A DNA stretch of 64,000 nt, taken from Dioscorea cayenensis subsp. rotundata. Its lineage: Eukaryota > Streptophyta > Magnoliopsida > Dioscoreales > Dioscoreaceae. Shown piece by piece: positions 23,549 to 36,115 of the stretch. The position numbers and the translations under genes are program-made. Location: NCBI RefSeq assembly GCF_009730915.1, contig NW_024086731.1, forward strand, positions 1-64,000. The letters are read 5' to 3'. Each line of letters starts with the position of its first letter. Position 1 is the first letter of the stretch. A model generated the notes under the pieces. It was not told the DNA's origin. It searched no databases and saw nothing but the letters and a program-made list of their open reading frames with translations.

Positions 23549-23774
23549 TGAAGACATAGAGAGACGGAGGCATGAAGACAGAGAAACAGAGGCTGGGGAT
23601 TTCATATTAGCATTTCTAAGAAAAAGGAATACACATCAGGGGGGTTTTATATAGCTAGGTTTACAACTAGGTTTTACAAGAAAAATAAATAGACTAAAAT
23701 ATCCTTATATACAAACATAATAATATATGCTAATATATCCTTATATAATAACATTAAAATAACATATGCTAATA
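23549..23774 (-). repeat. 5' LTR of the copia element
   Basis: 226 bp, the same termini as the 3' LTR, with small indels near 23725-23765. Flanked on the right by ATATG. Confidence 0.92.
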
Positions 23775-23852
23775 ATATGTGTATGAATCAGTGATATCAA
23801 CAGTATCCAAGCATGGTACCTTGTCAGATTGGGTTGTTCTAGTGTGTTTTGG

Positions 23853-24000
23853 GTAGGGGTGATAATGGGGCGGGGACGGGGAGGTCCCTCCCCATTCCCG
23901 CCAATTGCGAGGATGGGGATTCCCCATCCTTGATTCTCCAACGGGGAATTTTCTTCCCCATCCCCATCCTCGCTGGGATCCCACGGGGATTCTCTATTTG
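23853..24000. mobile_element. hAT-like element end
   Basis: TAGGGGTGATAATGGGGCGG followed by ~120 bp of strongly G/C-biased sequence with many GGGGA and TCCCC runs. This is a common form of plant hAT terminus. It starts about 75 bp right of the copia insertion. The partner end was not found. Confidence 0.4.
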
Positions 24001-24321
24001 CAAATATACAATTATATTTTGGAACTTGAAAACTACTCTACATAGATATATACATAAATATATGATAATATCAAAACTACTTTTTACGATTTCCACTGTG
24101 GTTCTAGTGGAAATGAAATTGGACGGCTAAGATTGATTATGTTACTATTACAATTATAATCTATCTTAGGTCAAAATACTATGAATCACACTTTTCATTG
24201 TGCTACTATTTATAAAAATAGTAAAACTACGCATTTGATTGATCCACACCATTGGCTTATGATCTAAAAGTTAACAATCAAGTTGATTAGAGTTGATATC
24301 TCGAAACATCGCGTGTATACG

Positions 24322-24411
<90 letters not shown>

Positions 24412-27400
24412 ATTTAGGTACTATTAAGTAAGATTTAATATTATGCATATTATTGATAAGAAAAATAAAATTTTAATGTTAAAATCATTTATTCACATGT
24501 CTGTCAAAGTTTAATCAATTCTATATAAAAGTTATTATAACACTTTTTTATCTATTAAATTACATTTAACTCTTTGTTATTATGTTTTTTTTTTAATTTT
24601 TAAACCACTCCATATAATTTTACAATCCTTTTGTATAACTTTTTAATGAATGAATAATTTCTTTTACATCAAATGAATAAAAAAAGGAAAAAAATAAATA
24701 AAATTTATTATTGACTTTGCCAAATAGAATCAAATAAGATTTGATAGAATTAAAACATTTGTCAATACAATACCGTTGAAATTAAAAAAATGATTCTCAG
24801 TAATTTTACGATAAATTAATATATATATATAATTATTTATTAGTCTCTGAAACTTTTTATTTATTCCAATAAGTCTTTTTGACAATGTATTATCCTCTGT
24901 AGTCCCTTCTTTTTACAACCAGTTTCATTTCATCCCTCCCGTCATCTTTGAAAGTTTGAATTTTATTCGACAACACACAAATTTGAATAGATTCACCAAA
25001 TAGTAAGCGGATACACCAAAAACCAAAAAGCAAAACTTAAAACTGAAGGTGATTTAAAAATAGTAAATCCAAAGCACCAAAACCAAAGAGCAAAACTAAA
25101 AATTGAACGTGATGTAAAATAGTAAAATCGAGGTTATCTAGCCATTGGGCTTAAAAGTAATTATGGAAAAAAATAATGGACTTCCAAGTGATTTAAAAAA
25201 ATTAAAGGTTTTTTTGGCCCAATGATAAAGTTATTTGGACCTTTTGAGCTATTCCTTTTGATAATATCTCTTGTTTTTATCATCTAAATATAGTATATGT
25301 TAAAAAGTTTTTCTTTGTATATTAAGTCAAAATATATTTTATAAATACCTTATATGTGGTCAATAAAAAGTGCCTAATTTTTTATTTTATTATTATTATT
25401 TTATTTTTTTTATTTTTGATAAAGGGGACAAATTACGTGTTATAGGCGCTTTTATTCTGAGACAAGGATTCAAACTTATAATCTCGACCTGCACATAGGG
25501 GATCCAATGCTAACAGACTAAGCTATAGTTGACAAAATTAATGTAGTGGGTGAAAATTGAACCCAAATGACTCAAGAATCAATCAAACACTTTAACCAAC
25601 TAATCCACACTTCATTAGGGAGCTATGGTTCTTCTATATTAAGTGTGGCAAATAATTTTACCTTTTTTAAGGATCACAAGTTAAAACCTTGACATAGTTT
25701 TTCACTAATTAGAATAAAGTAAAATTATCCATGAAGCTCTTCTTAAAAGAAAAAATGAATATTTACTAATGCTTGGGTGGCCTTTGTATTCATTCCATTA
25801 ATCTTGGACCAAACTTCACATTAGTTTGAAATGGGCTTCTGAATTAGTGTTTGGGCTCTTTGCAATAAAGAGTGAACTAAAGCTTAAAACAATTTGATTG
25901 ATCCATAAAAAGATCAATTCAATTCTTATTTTTTTTAATAGTTTTTATTTTTATATCTTGAAAATAAATACCTCAAACTATTTAACCGTTTATTTTATCT
26001 CCAAAATATTATAATGTTTTGCATTTCAAAATCCTAGAAACTTATTTTCCATAAGCTTGAATAACAAAGCTTGTCCATATTATCACAGATGGAAGTTTTA
26101 ATATTTTATAAATTTTATACTGAAATAGTCAAAAGATTTGATATGAAGATATAGACAAGCAATATTTTTTTGCTTTTAAAAATATACTAATTATTGAAAT
26201 ATTTTGGAGATGAAATAAAATATAAGAGGTATATTTTGGAGGTTTACAGACATAATTTTTTTCTTTGTTAATGATGTAATTATGGAAGACCTAACTACTA
26301 TAACATGTTTATTGAACATTTATATATAGAATTTTCATCAAAAAATCATCTAAATTATTAAACGTTTTAATTAACATAAACAAACAACTATGTTTACACC
26401 AATTCAAAGTAATTGGTTCATAGTATTAATAAATAAGCATAAACATTACTTCTATAATAAATATTGTTTTAGAGTAAATCAGTGATTAATCAATATTATA
26501 TTTTTAAATGTTAAACAACTTTTTTGTTGATTGATTTAATTTGTAGTCCTCGCTTTTCATTTCAATGTCTATTTTGTCTTATGCAAAGTAATAATTAAAA
26601 AAAATCATTTAAAATAATTTTTTTAAAAATTACTTTTGAGATTATTGAAAGAGTTCAAAGTATCTAACAATGTATTATTACTTTGTTTTTTAAAAAATAA
26701 TATGATTTATTTTATTTTTTGCCAAAGAAAAGGGTGGGTGACATAAAGTAATTAAAATAATTAAAAAATGATGACAATGATAGGAAAAGATGTTTGTTAG
26801 ATCATACATCTCACCCTGTCTATTTTTACTAACCACTTATTATGTCTGTTTGATTAAACAATGTTAATTAGTCATCACAATTATTTCAATAAAAACAAAG
26901 TGCTACAAAAGGATGGCATCACATTAATAGAAATTAAGAGTATGTGTGACATCATATATACATCATTCTATTCATATCAATGAATCCTTACTAAGTTCAT
27001 TCACCCTCTCAAACAATTAATGCTTTAAAAATTAGGACACTTAGCATGCTCAAAAAGTAACAATAAACAAAAATATTTGGTACAAATTCATAGTCAGTCA
27101 AAACAGGCCTTCATGCATCATTCACTTATTTAGAGTATGAACCAAAACATGTAAGTCTGGGTTCAATGGTGAGGTGTATCTAAAGATGAAAACAAAATTA
27201 ATTTTAATTAATTAAATTAAAAAAAGGGCAACTCATGGGCTGCTGAAAGGATTTTCATAGGTTGGATTCAATGTAGGGGACCATTAATGGTAAGAATGTA
27301 GGCTAGGTCTTCCTTCAATTCATATGGATGTAATGAAAAATAGATAAATTAAAAGGAAAAAAAAAAAAGACTTTTTGGAGGGTTGTAATTGTGGTAGGGT

Positions 27401-29422
27401 TTTAAAAGTTGCCTAACTAAAACTCTCCCATTCGATAGGGTCTCTTGATTAGGTGGAAAAAAAATTGAAATCCAATTATCTAAATCTTTTGTTATTTTTT
27501 AAAACAGCTTTTATTTATATAATTGAGATGTGTTTCATTTGTTTCTAACATGAGTGGCACAACATGATAATCAATATCAATTAGTTGCTTGTAATATGAT
27601 TTAATAAAAATAAATTATTTTCAACACTAGAAAAGATGACTTTTTTTTAAAGGATGAGCTAGAATTTCTTTTTTTCTTTTTAAACATAATGAATAGACGA
27701 TAGAACACAAATAATAAGGTAAAATGGAGGAAAGTAAGATCATTAAAGAAGTGGAAAAGATAGAGGAAAGTAAGATTCCATTAAAGAAGTGGAAAAGACA
27801 ATCAATAATAGAGAATAATAGGAATTATAAGACTATGAAAAATACAAGAAACATGAACATGCTTCGAAAAAAGAGTTTGGAAAAGGTTAGAGTTGTCGAA
27901 TTATCCATTAGTATCAGAAATTGATGTACCTATAAAATTAAAGGTCTTTGTTGACCTCAACTGTTATTTGAAATATTTGATAAAAGATATTTAAGAACAA
28001 ATCTATTATCATTCACATTGAAAAATTGTCCATATTCATTTCAACTTCAAAACATAAAAAAAAATCCCAACTAAAAGGGTTAATTGAATTTGTCAAATGT
28101 GATTTCTACATTTATAGCTTGAAAAACTAGGGTGTACAAATAAACATGCATCCTAATAAGTTAGTGTCCAATCATGACAACATGGATGGGCAATTTCCAC
28201 AACTAATTAATTGTCTCCAAAGTGTTGATTTCTTTATCTCTTCAAATTGTTGCTCCAATTTTTTTTTGTTTTATTTTAGTTTTCTTTTGATTTGCCAACT
28301 TCTTTTGGCCCATAAGATTTTTTCTTTTAATATATCTTGGTAAGAAATTCTATAATTTACATTCTTAATTAAAAAAAATAGATTGAACTAAATTTAATTA
28401 ATATATAATTTATTTGTATCTATAGTGTGGAATGGATTTTTTTTAAATAAAGTTATGATTTATCTAATTTTTTTTTTAAAACTATCATGCTGATTATTAT
28501 ATTCAAAAACCAATCAATGTAAGATAATAAGAAGATTAGCATTATTGTATTAATTGGGGGTTGTTAGCTGGCATGCATCTTCGTAAGTCCAAATAGTTTG
28601 GAATTTATTAGAGATTACTCTTATCCTATGAGATAAGAACATAGCCTCCAATCTCCTCATTCTTATGTGGCACAACTTATTCCAACCAAAGATAGCATTT
28701 TAGAAACAATTTAAAACTATTTAATCTTTGGGCGTTATATGTAAAGTTGGATGTAATTAACTCAAGGAACAAGGAAAGAATAAAATCCATATGAACATTT
28801 GAGATGCCTCTATCACCGAACTAATTAATTAATTAAAGGCATATATAAATGTATAACAAAAGGAAATGATAAACAAGAAATGAAGTAACGAAGGAAAGGA
28901 ATCACACCATCAAATACTACCACTAACTACAATATTCCTGTCTTTTCTTGGCCAAAAATGTAGACTTTATGGCTTATTTATTTTTGTGTCTACATCTTAT
29001 GATGTTCTTGGATGTCTTCATTGTTTAAAATGAGTTTCTTCTTGTCCTTTGAATATAGTGAAGCTTTATCATTGTTGTTGTTGTTATTATAATCATCTAC
29101 CGTGGTCTACCTATCTTGTGACTTATGAGAGCAAATGCTTCATTAACTAATGGATATGGTAGGGCAGGGTACAAAATAACTATTTTATCATAAATTTTTT
29201 TTTTAATTATATTTATATATATATTTTAATTTGGGGTCAAAAATCTTTTGGTATATTGATGTTGAAACAATATTGTAGTGTTTATAATTTTGCCAAAAAA
29301 ATGAGTTCAAATTACAGAATAAAATATGTGCACACCCTGGCATGTGCTTGTCCAAATTTAAAAAATAAAAAATAAAAAAAATGTTTTTTCAACTTGGGAG
29401 AGTAAATAGAAGATGGATATTC

Positions 29423-29465
<43 letters not shown>

Positions 29466-29759
29466 AAAGAAAAGTGAAATGAGGAGTTGGTTGTGTTGTG
29501 ACGATGAGAATTGAGAAGAGAAGGAAGAATATTTTGAAAAGGAAACCACATTTAAAAAAAAAAAATAGTATAAGAAAATTTGATACTATTTTAATTGTAC
29601 ACGTACTGTTTTTGACTTAATCATCCAAAATCTTTGATTAATAGAAAGAAAGATCGATAGTTTTACATTCACAAGTTTATACATTTATTTAATTAACAGA
29701 ATAAAATTATTAATTATTCTAATATCATTGAAGCAATTTTACTTTTATTTTTATTTTTA
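24001..29759. other. Long AT-rich intergenic region
   Basis: Nearly 5.8 kb without a gene I can support. Contents seen: a (TA)n tract at 24324-24408; two tandem ~61-bp copies around 25012-25130 ('caccaaaa.ccaaa.agcaaaact'); short poly-A/T runs; and a (TA)n tract at 29427-29462. The open frame at 27724-27924 has internal duplication of GAGGAAAGTAAGATxxxATT and no family resemblance, so I do not call it a gene. Confidence 0.5.
24324..24408. repeat. (TA)n microsatellite
   Basis: About 42 uninterrupted TA units, the longest simple repeat in the window. Likely hypervariable. Confidence 0.95.
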
Positions 29760-31435
29760 TTTTTTTGAAAAAAATGGATAAATCACAAATTTATTAAAAA
29801 GAAGCTAACAGGGAGAAACAAAGTACAAAAGATAAGACAACAAATAAAGAAACAAAGCAGGAAACTGCTATCCTCACCAGGGATGAGGAGAACAGAGTAC
29901 ATAGAAGTTAAAAAGGTGAAGGAAAGAGAAAAGCAACTGAGGCCGGCAAATCACCCATCCGAGACACAGCCTCAGTGAAGAAAGAAACGAACTACTCCCT
30001 AGATCGGATTGGGCGCCGATCTCCGTGTGGTCGTAGATCCGAACCCGAGGAAGTTTTAGGGGAACGCTTGATCTTCTGAGTACCCTCTAAGGCTTCCAAT
30101 TGGTGGGAGTCTGAATCTGAAGAAATCCAAGAGAGAATCATATTAGCAGTTTTATAGATTGTAGTAGAAGTAGATGAGCATATTTGGTTGAATATACGAT
30201 TATTGCGTTCCAACCAAATATTCCAGAAGATGGCTCTGGAACAGAGGTCCCAAATATTTCTGAGAGTAGATTTAATAGAGGGTATCCAATTGGTCCAGAT
30301 GTTTGAAACTGAGGAAGGCAGGGTTTCAGTATCAAATAAGCATTTGAAGAAAGACCAAATTCAATCAGAGTAGAGGTAGTTTAAGAAACGGTGGTTCACT
30401 GACTCAGTGTTATTATGGCATAGAATACATGTGTCAGTGGCATATGGGTTGCAACCTTTTTTGAACAGGTTCTCCAGTGTTAGAATTTTGTTATCCCAGG
30501 CAAGCCAACAGAATAAGGTGATTTTGCTAGGAGACTTAGTTTTCCAGAATTTGGAATAGAGTTGATTGCGAAGTCCTCCATCGATTAAGAAATTGTAAAA
30601 GGATTTGACAGTAAAAGTTCCATTTTTTTCTAATGACTAGGAGTAGGAATCATCATGACCATTGGAATAATCCAGTAAGGAGTGTAGTAAGCTGGAAAAA
30701 TCATTTGCAGTGGCAGATCTAAAAGGATTACCCTGGGAATTGAGAATATGAATAAATTGTTTTAAAGTAATCCAAGGGTAAGGGTAGTCCATAAAGAGAG
30801 ATTCTCAGCGATTTTTGGGGGACTGGCCCTTCAGCCATCTATCATACCAAAATAAAGTTTTTTCTCCATTGCCAATTGAATTGATTAAGCATGATCGAAA
30901 TGGGTGAAGTATGGTATTAATTCCCGCCCAAAAGAATGACTTATTTCTTGGAGGTTGTGAAAAAAGGAAGCTTGGGGAATCACTGTATAAATAATTAGCT
31001 TTAATGATCTTGGACCAACAAGATTTCGGTGTAGTTATAAATTTCCACCACCATTTTCCAAGTAAAGCTTTATTGAATTCCTGGAGATCAAGGATGCCCC
31101 AGCCACCCATGCTTCGGGGACGACAATTTTTTTCCAAGCGATTAATCTTATCCCCTTAGTTCCCATGTCAGGGCCTTTCCAAAGAAAGTCTCTCATGATT
31201 TTGTCAATCTCTTGTATGACCCAATTATGAAGTTTGAAAACTGACATCCAATAAACTGGTATAGAGGATAACATAGAATTGATAAGAGTTAAGCGACCCC
31301 CCAGTGAAAGGTAGATTGCTTTTCATGGTATGAGTCTAGCACGAACAGATTCGATCAGCTTTGTCCAGTCAGTTCTTCTGGGTCGTCTACCAGAAAGGGG
31401 TACACCTAGGTAAGTGATGGGTAGACAATCTTTTA
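29760..31435 (-). mobile_element. 5'-truncated L1-like LINE (copy 2)
   Basis: On the minus strand it runs from a reverse-transcriptase segment near 31430 ('ITYLGVPLSGRRPRRTDWTK') through 'LINSMLSSIPVYWMSVF', 'FLWKGPDMGTKGIRLIAWKK' and 'RSMGGWGILDLQEFNKALLG' to the zf-RVT region and the terminal 'KIKRSPKTSSGSD' block. It then has an A-rich tail ending about 29745. A stop at about 31317-31319 and several frameshifts break it. The 5' half is missing. The C-terminal KIKRS motif and the 'ATCCATTTTTTTC' tail match LINE copy 1, so they belong to one family. Confidence 0.8.
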
Positions 31436-31617
31436 GTTTTAGTTTTAGTTATTAACAATGATTTCATTAATGCTACAACTAATATTGGTTTTAGACTATC
31501 TAGGTAGAGCTTATATTGGTCATAAACCCTTTAGGATTGCTTGTACCAGTCACACAGGACTCTAAGAACTCTAAACTTATTTTTACAATACTTGATGGTT
31601 CCGGAGGGGGTGTGATG
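31436..31617. other. Short spacer between LINE copy 2 and the LTR
   Basis: Moderately AT-rich, nothing recognised. The GGAGGGGGTGTGATG just left of the LTR resembles a polypurine tract on the plus strand, which would conflict with the minus-strand LTR orientation and may be chance. Confidence 0.35.
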
Positions 31618-33075
31618 TGTTAAGTTTACTCAAAAACTCACTCAAAGATTAAACACTCACACACAATCAAAGCAAGATAAAGGAGACAAGCAAATTGGTA
31701 ACCCAGTTCGGCACAACCTTGCCTACATCTGGGGGGCCAGGCCCGGAGAAACAATCCACTAAAAGAGGTATAAGAACAAGGAGTACAACACTCACTCACT
31801 CTCTCAATACAAAGAAAATCCTCTCAAGATTGCCCGACGGCCACACACTCAACTCTCACCGAAGAGTCTCTCACTTGTTGGCGCCCTTCTAAATCTTCGA
31901 GCAGGATGTCTTATATAGACGCACCGACGTCTACAAAGTTACCTCTTTTAGAATTCTCCGCGGCTTCCTAACTTGGACACCTTCCAGAGTTAGATGTTGC
32001 AACACTGGGTGTTGCAACATGGCCCACCTTACTGAACATGACCGAGTTCTAGCCAGATGCACCCGAATCTGCGACCTTCAACCTCCCGGTTCCTTCGATC
32101 CCACCTCGTAGCGATTGACTCGACCCGAGCTCCCTCCTCGCTGCACCTGCTTCCTTCCTCACATCACTTCGAAGGTCTCCTTCTCCCGAGGGACGTGCCC
32201 ACCAAGGCACATACGACCATCTCACCAAAGATAGCCACTCGAAGATCTCTCGATCTTCCTTTTCCAAACCCTGGCCCAAGTTTGGTCTTCCAAAATGATC
32301 TTCGTTTGACTCATGGAAATATTGTTACTAAACTTGATCTTGTCTTCATCCAAGTTTAGTCTTCAATATCTTCAAGCATGATCTTCAATCATCCATGCTT
32401 GGATCTCCAAATCTCTAATCATATCACATGCAATCTTCAATCAATCTCCTCATACGACTAGTCTCCATAAATAGTTCACGCCCATAGATAGCTCTTGAAT
32501 CTTCCTTCAATATGGGAATGCTAAATATGGTCTTGATGATCTCCTTGGTATGTCTTTACCTTTATTTAGTTTGTGTCTTCAAATAGCTTCACACCAAACT
32601 AAATCTTTGTGTCTTCAAATAGCTTCATACCAAGTTTAACTCAGTGTCTCTAATAGCTTCACATAATCTATATTATCTTGAACTCTTGCCAATAATAGAA
32701 TATTCCTCTCTTCGAAATAGATCTTTCTAAAAAGGAGCTCTATCAGAAGATATGAATAATCATCCCGGATCTTACGAGGATAGATAATCACATCAAAAAT
32801 AAAACTTGCCTTCTAGAAAAGACCCTATAGTCTTGATGCACTTTCCAAAAATAGTTTATCATCACATGATTGTATTGAGAGAAATATCTTTAATATAGAT
32901 CTTAATCAAATCTCCACCTTGATCTCCATTAAATGTCATGATAACATCTTTTGCCACATCATCATCCTAGTCATTTTTTTCTTTGATGAGTCACCACATG
33001 CAACGTTATCATCTTCTTGCCATGTCACCACTTGGCTTGTCATATAATGTCAATCCTACGTTATCAGACTTAACA
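31618..33075 (-). mobile_element. Solo-LTR-like sequence, SIRE/Maximus-type copia
   Basis: The 1.46-kb segment starts TGTTAAGT and ends ACTTAACA. Read on the minus strand it contains a TATA-like GTCTATATAAGAC near 31915. About 100-200 bp downstream is the block CCTGGCCCCCCAGATGTAGGC...GCCGAACTGGGTTACC. This is the R/U5 pattern I associate with long SIRE-type copia LTRs. No second LTR, primer site or gag-pol is next to it. The flanks (TGATG on the left, ATACT on the right) do not match, so either the ends are slightly wrong or the duplication has decayed. Confidence 0.55.
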
Positions 33076-34609
33076 ATACTAACAGAAATTTTCAAATTTA
33101 ACATTGTTACATCAGGTTCTGTAACAACACAAAGGGAAAATATGTGATTAATTTTTAAAGTGGTCATAATTGGTAAGAGAGTGAAAATTAAAAATGGCAT
33201 CTTAGTTAAATGTTCCATGTAATGTAATGGCTCTAACAAAATCCGTGTTTCTAAGCCGGTTTTAGAAAAAATGCATAACACTGATAAGCAATGCATTGAA
33301 AGAATAAGTTAAATTATATAGTCAAACAGAGCTTATAATGAAAACAAAACCAGATGAAATCAAAAGATAACAGCACTAAAAACAATCAAAAGAGAGATTT
33401 TGGATGAGCACAAAAAAGAGAGTCAACATTCAAAGTTCCCATAAAAAGTGCCAATATTTTATGAGAAGTAATAAATCAGACCACCAATAAATACAAAGGA
33501 AACATTTAATGAGATTATAATGATAACACTATCCAACACCAACATACACCAACTCAAACAAACAATGCCAACAAACTCAAAGCTTTTGGTCAAGAGGAAA
33601 AAGTGAACAAATGGGGAGTCTTGCTACAAAAATTAAGCATTGTGTTACAAGTGTGAGGTTATAAGACCACAAAGTATAGAATTGACAAAAACTCAACTGA
33701 TTAATGGTAGATAAGTACACCAAAAAGTAGGGAAAAAAAACAAGAAGTGGTTTATATATATATATACATAGATATACGTTTAAAAAAAAATATGAAATTA
33801 CATATCCACTATATATCCTTAAGAATTTGTAGAGAAAATTGTTTGCATATAGTCATATAAAAGTGGATAATTACTAATATACATTTATAAAAACATATTT
33901 ATTAATATGCATTTATAAAATATTTTTATTTGCTTATATACCTTTTGGTTAAGATTGAGAAGTCAATTTACAAATTTTATCAAAATATTAATTAATTTTT
34001 GTTTTTTCTTAATTTTTTTTCTCAAAATAAATAAAGAGAAGAGAGTACAAAATAATTTAGTTTTCTAATTTAGTTTATTTGTACTCTGATGAGTATATAA
34101 GTGGATATGAATAATTTGTAGGGTATATAAACATATTTATTTTTATAAAGATATATGAGCAATTTTTTCAGAGAAGTTTAAAAAAACCCCTAATATATAA
34201 TGCATTCATTGTTTGGTTTAATTACTAAAAAAAAAATAAAAACCCCCTTTTTTAAAAACTGAAAAAACTTTTTGCGTACGAAAAATTTTCTTAAACAATT
34301 CGTACAATGATTGGACTCTAGACAATACATTTAATTATTTTTTATTTTTTATTTTATTTTTAACAAAAAAAAATGAGATGATCACTACTATAATGATCGG
34401 ATGGTTAAATCATTGAACTTCCATATCAAATGGTTAAGGGTTTGATGAGATGAGTTCATACTCAACTATTCAAATAAAAATTTTGAAGAAAAAAATAGAA
34501 AGAAAACTCATTAATGATAAGAACAATTTTTTCATGTAAAACAATGAGTTATAATGAATATCAAATTTCACATATTTTTGTGAGGGGGTATAAAAGTAAT
34601 TTCACATAG
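33076..34609. other. Intergenic, AT-rich
   Basis: No gene recognised. A patch near 34390-34460 ('ggatggttaaatcattgaac', 'gagttcatac') weakly resembles tRNA-related SINE boxes A and B. Confidence 0.4.
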
Positions 34610-34840
34610 CTAATAAGAAGAAAAGAGGAAGTGACTTTTCCACCAACCCGTTACAGTGGAAAGCAACATTTGCGTGCCCGGGTATGAGAGGATGGAGAAG
34701 ACTTGGGAAACCACCGTCGCCATTAATGCAATTAGCCCCAACTTTAAATATATATTTATATATTGACCCAACATTGCTTCTTCTTCTTCATCTTCTTCTT
34801 CTCTGTAACCGTGTTGAAATTTTGATTTAATTTCATCCAT
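34610..34840 (-). CDS. Possible small membrane protein (76 aa), unrecognised
   Basis: Starts at the ATG at 34840. The peptide has a very acidic patch (residues ~15-22, REEEDEEEEA) followed by one hydrophobic segment (about residues 31-52, LGLIALMATVVSQVFSILSY). It ends with 'WWKSHFLFSSY'. On the same strand, TTATATATGAA lies about 80 bp upstream (34916-34926), at a plausible distance for a TATA box. I know no family for it, and an ORF of this length can occur by chance, so this is a candidate only. Confidence 0.3.
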   Translation of the reverse strand: MDEIKSKFQHGYREEEDEEEEAMLGQYINIYLKLGLIALMATVVSQVFSILSYPGTQMLLSTVTGWWKSHFLFSSY

Positions 34841-34926
34841 CCATCCAAAAATAAAATAAAATTATGAAGAAATTAATAATATATTGATGCATGAGATCTA
34901 AGAAAAATGTCGGCGTTCATATATAA

Positions 34927-36068
34927 GGAAAACCTCACCTTTCTTTGCTTATCAAAAGAGTTAATGTCAATTTCATTAGATTTATTCTTTTTCCCAAGTC
35001 AACTCCCTTTGATTTCAGTGCTTTATGCCAGGTAGCAACGCCACATATCCATGCAGCATGCTTTGCTCGCTTTGAATTTTTTGTACCAAATTCAAGATTA
35101 ATCACTTAATTAATATTTTTCTTAAATGTCTACATTCCAATATTTAATTTATGGTCGATGATTAAAAAAAAAATAATTTTTTCCCCTGTTTTCCGGGATG
35201 TTTTTTTTTGCATTAAAATTCAAAATCATGACTGAAATGACCCCCTAATATATATAGAATGTCATTTATGGATGTTCGTAGAACGTCACCAATTGAGCAC
35301 ATTAAAATTAAAGAAATACAGTGAGGATTAATTAGGTTTTAGTTGGATTGATTAATTTTGTTTTTTTTGTTTTATAAAGATTGATGTAGGTCTAGTAGAA
35401 ATTGGGTTGAACGGTTTAGATTTGTTGAGAAACTATGTTGAAATTGATTGAACGATTTAAATCAAAATACTATGCATTTAAAATCTGCAGACGTTCGTAT
35501 CAACCGTTGGATGCTCATATATATATATTGGTAAATGTGACAAGTATATGCATAATTAGGAGTGTGCATATAGGAGTGATGCCAATCCTTCAGTGCATTC
35601 TTATTCGGCTGACTTAGGGATGGATTATAAAGTCTCACTGACAATTGAGGATTTTTAGCATCACTGCGTTCGATATGTTTGGAATATCTCAGCAATGAAA
35701 GTTTCGTAAACCAAACGTCACACATTGTGACTAGTATTGTTAAATCAAAGACCTTTTAGTAGTAGTGACCCTAAAATAATAAATAACTTCAATAGTAAAA
35801 GAAAAAGTAAATTTATTGACCTGAGTAAATTTTTATATATTTTTTAAATTGTTTATTTTTTTGGTTCAAGTGACAGAGTGATGTAGCAAATCAAACCGGA
35901 AAATTAGCTTGAATATAACATCCGGTTAGTGCTTTTCTCATTCGGAGCTATACCGACCACTAAACCAAATCAATCAATCCATGGAAAACCGGTCAACTAC
36001 TCGCCAAACGTGTCCTTAGTTTTCATATTGCCCAACATTAATTTCCACAATCCTCTCAAACCTTTGCC
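34927..36068. other. Intergenic; MITE-like inverted sequence
   Basis: Upstream of the lipase gene. The part from about 35245 to 35720 carries 'cgttcgtatcaaccgttggatg' and TA-rich edges in the style of the foldback elements near 18.4-18.9 kb, but I could not define the ends. No gene seen. Confidence 0.35.
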
Positions 36069-36075
36069 TATAAAT
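36069..36075 (+). promoter_or_regulatory. TATA box of the galactolipase gene
   Basis: CCTATAAATCC lies 47 bp before the start codon, implying a very short 5' UTR. Confidence 0.6.
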
Positions 36076-36115
36076 CCCCCAAAGAACTACTTCACTTCAA
36101 AATCCAAACTCACCA

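Larger units (their letters stand above)
19067..23774 (-). mobile_element. Ty1/copia LTR retrotransposon, full length but decayed
   Basis: Two direct LTRs (19067-19294 and 23549-23774) bound the element. The 5-bp duplication ATATG lies at 19062-19066 and 23775-23779. Read on the minus strand the order is LTR, primer-binding site, gag, integrase, reverse transcriptase, RNase H, polypurine tract, LTR, with integrase before RT as in Ty1/copia. The LTRs differ at roughly 15 or more of ~226 positions, so the insertion is not recent. The LTR termini read TA...CA instead of the usual TG...CA in both copies. Confidence 0.93.

Noticed and set aside
27724-27924. Lys/Glu-rich open frame with internal duplication
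   Set aside because: Low-complexity composition and no family; best explained as a short local duplication in AT-rich DNA.
32049-32359. Overlapping open frames on both strands with fairly high GC
   Set aside because: They lie within the SIRE-type LTR, which is non-coding.
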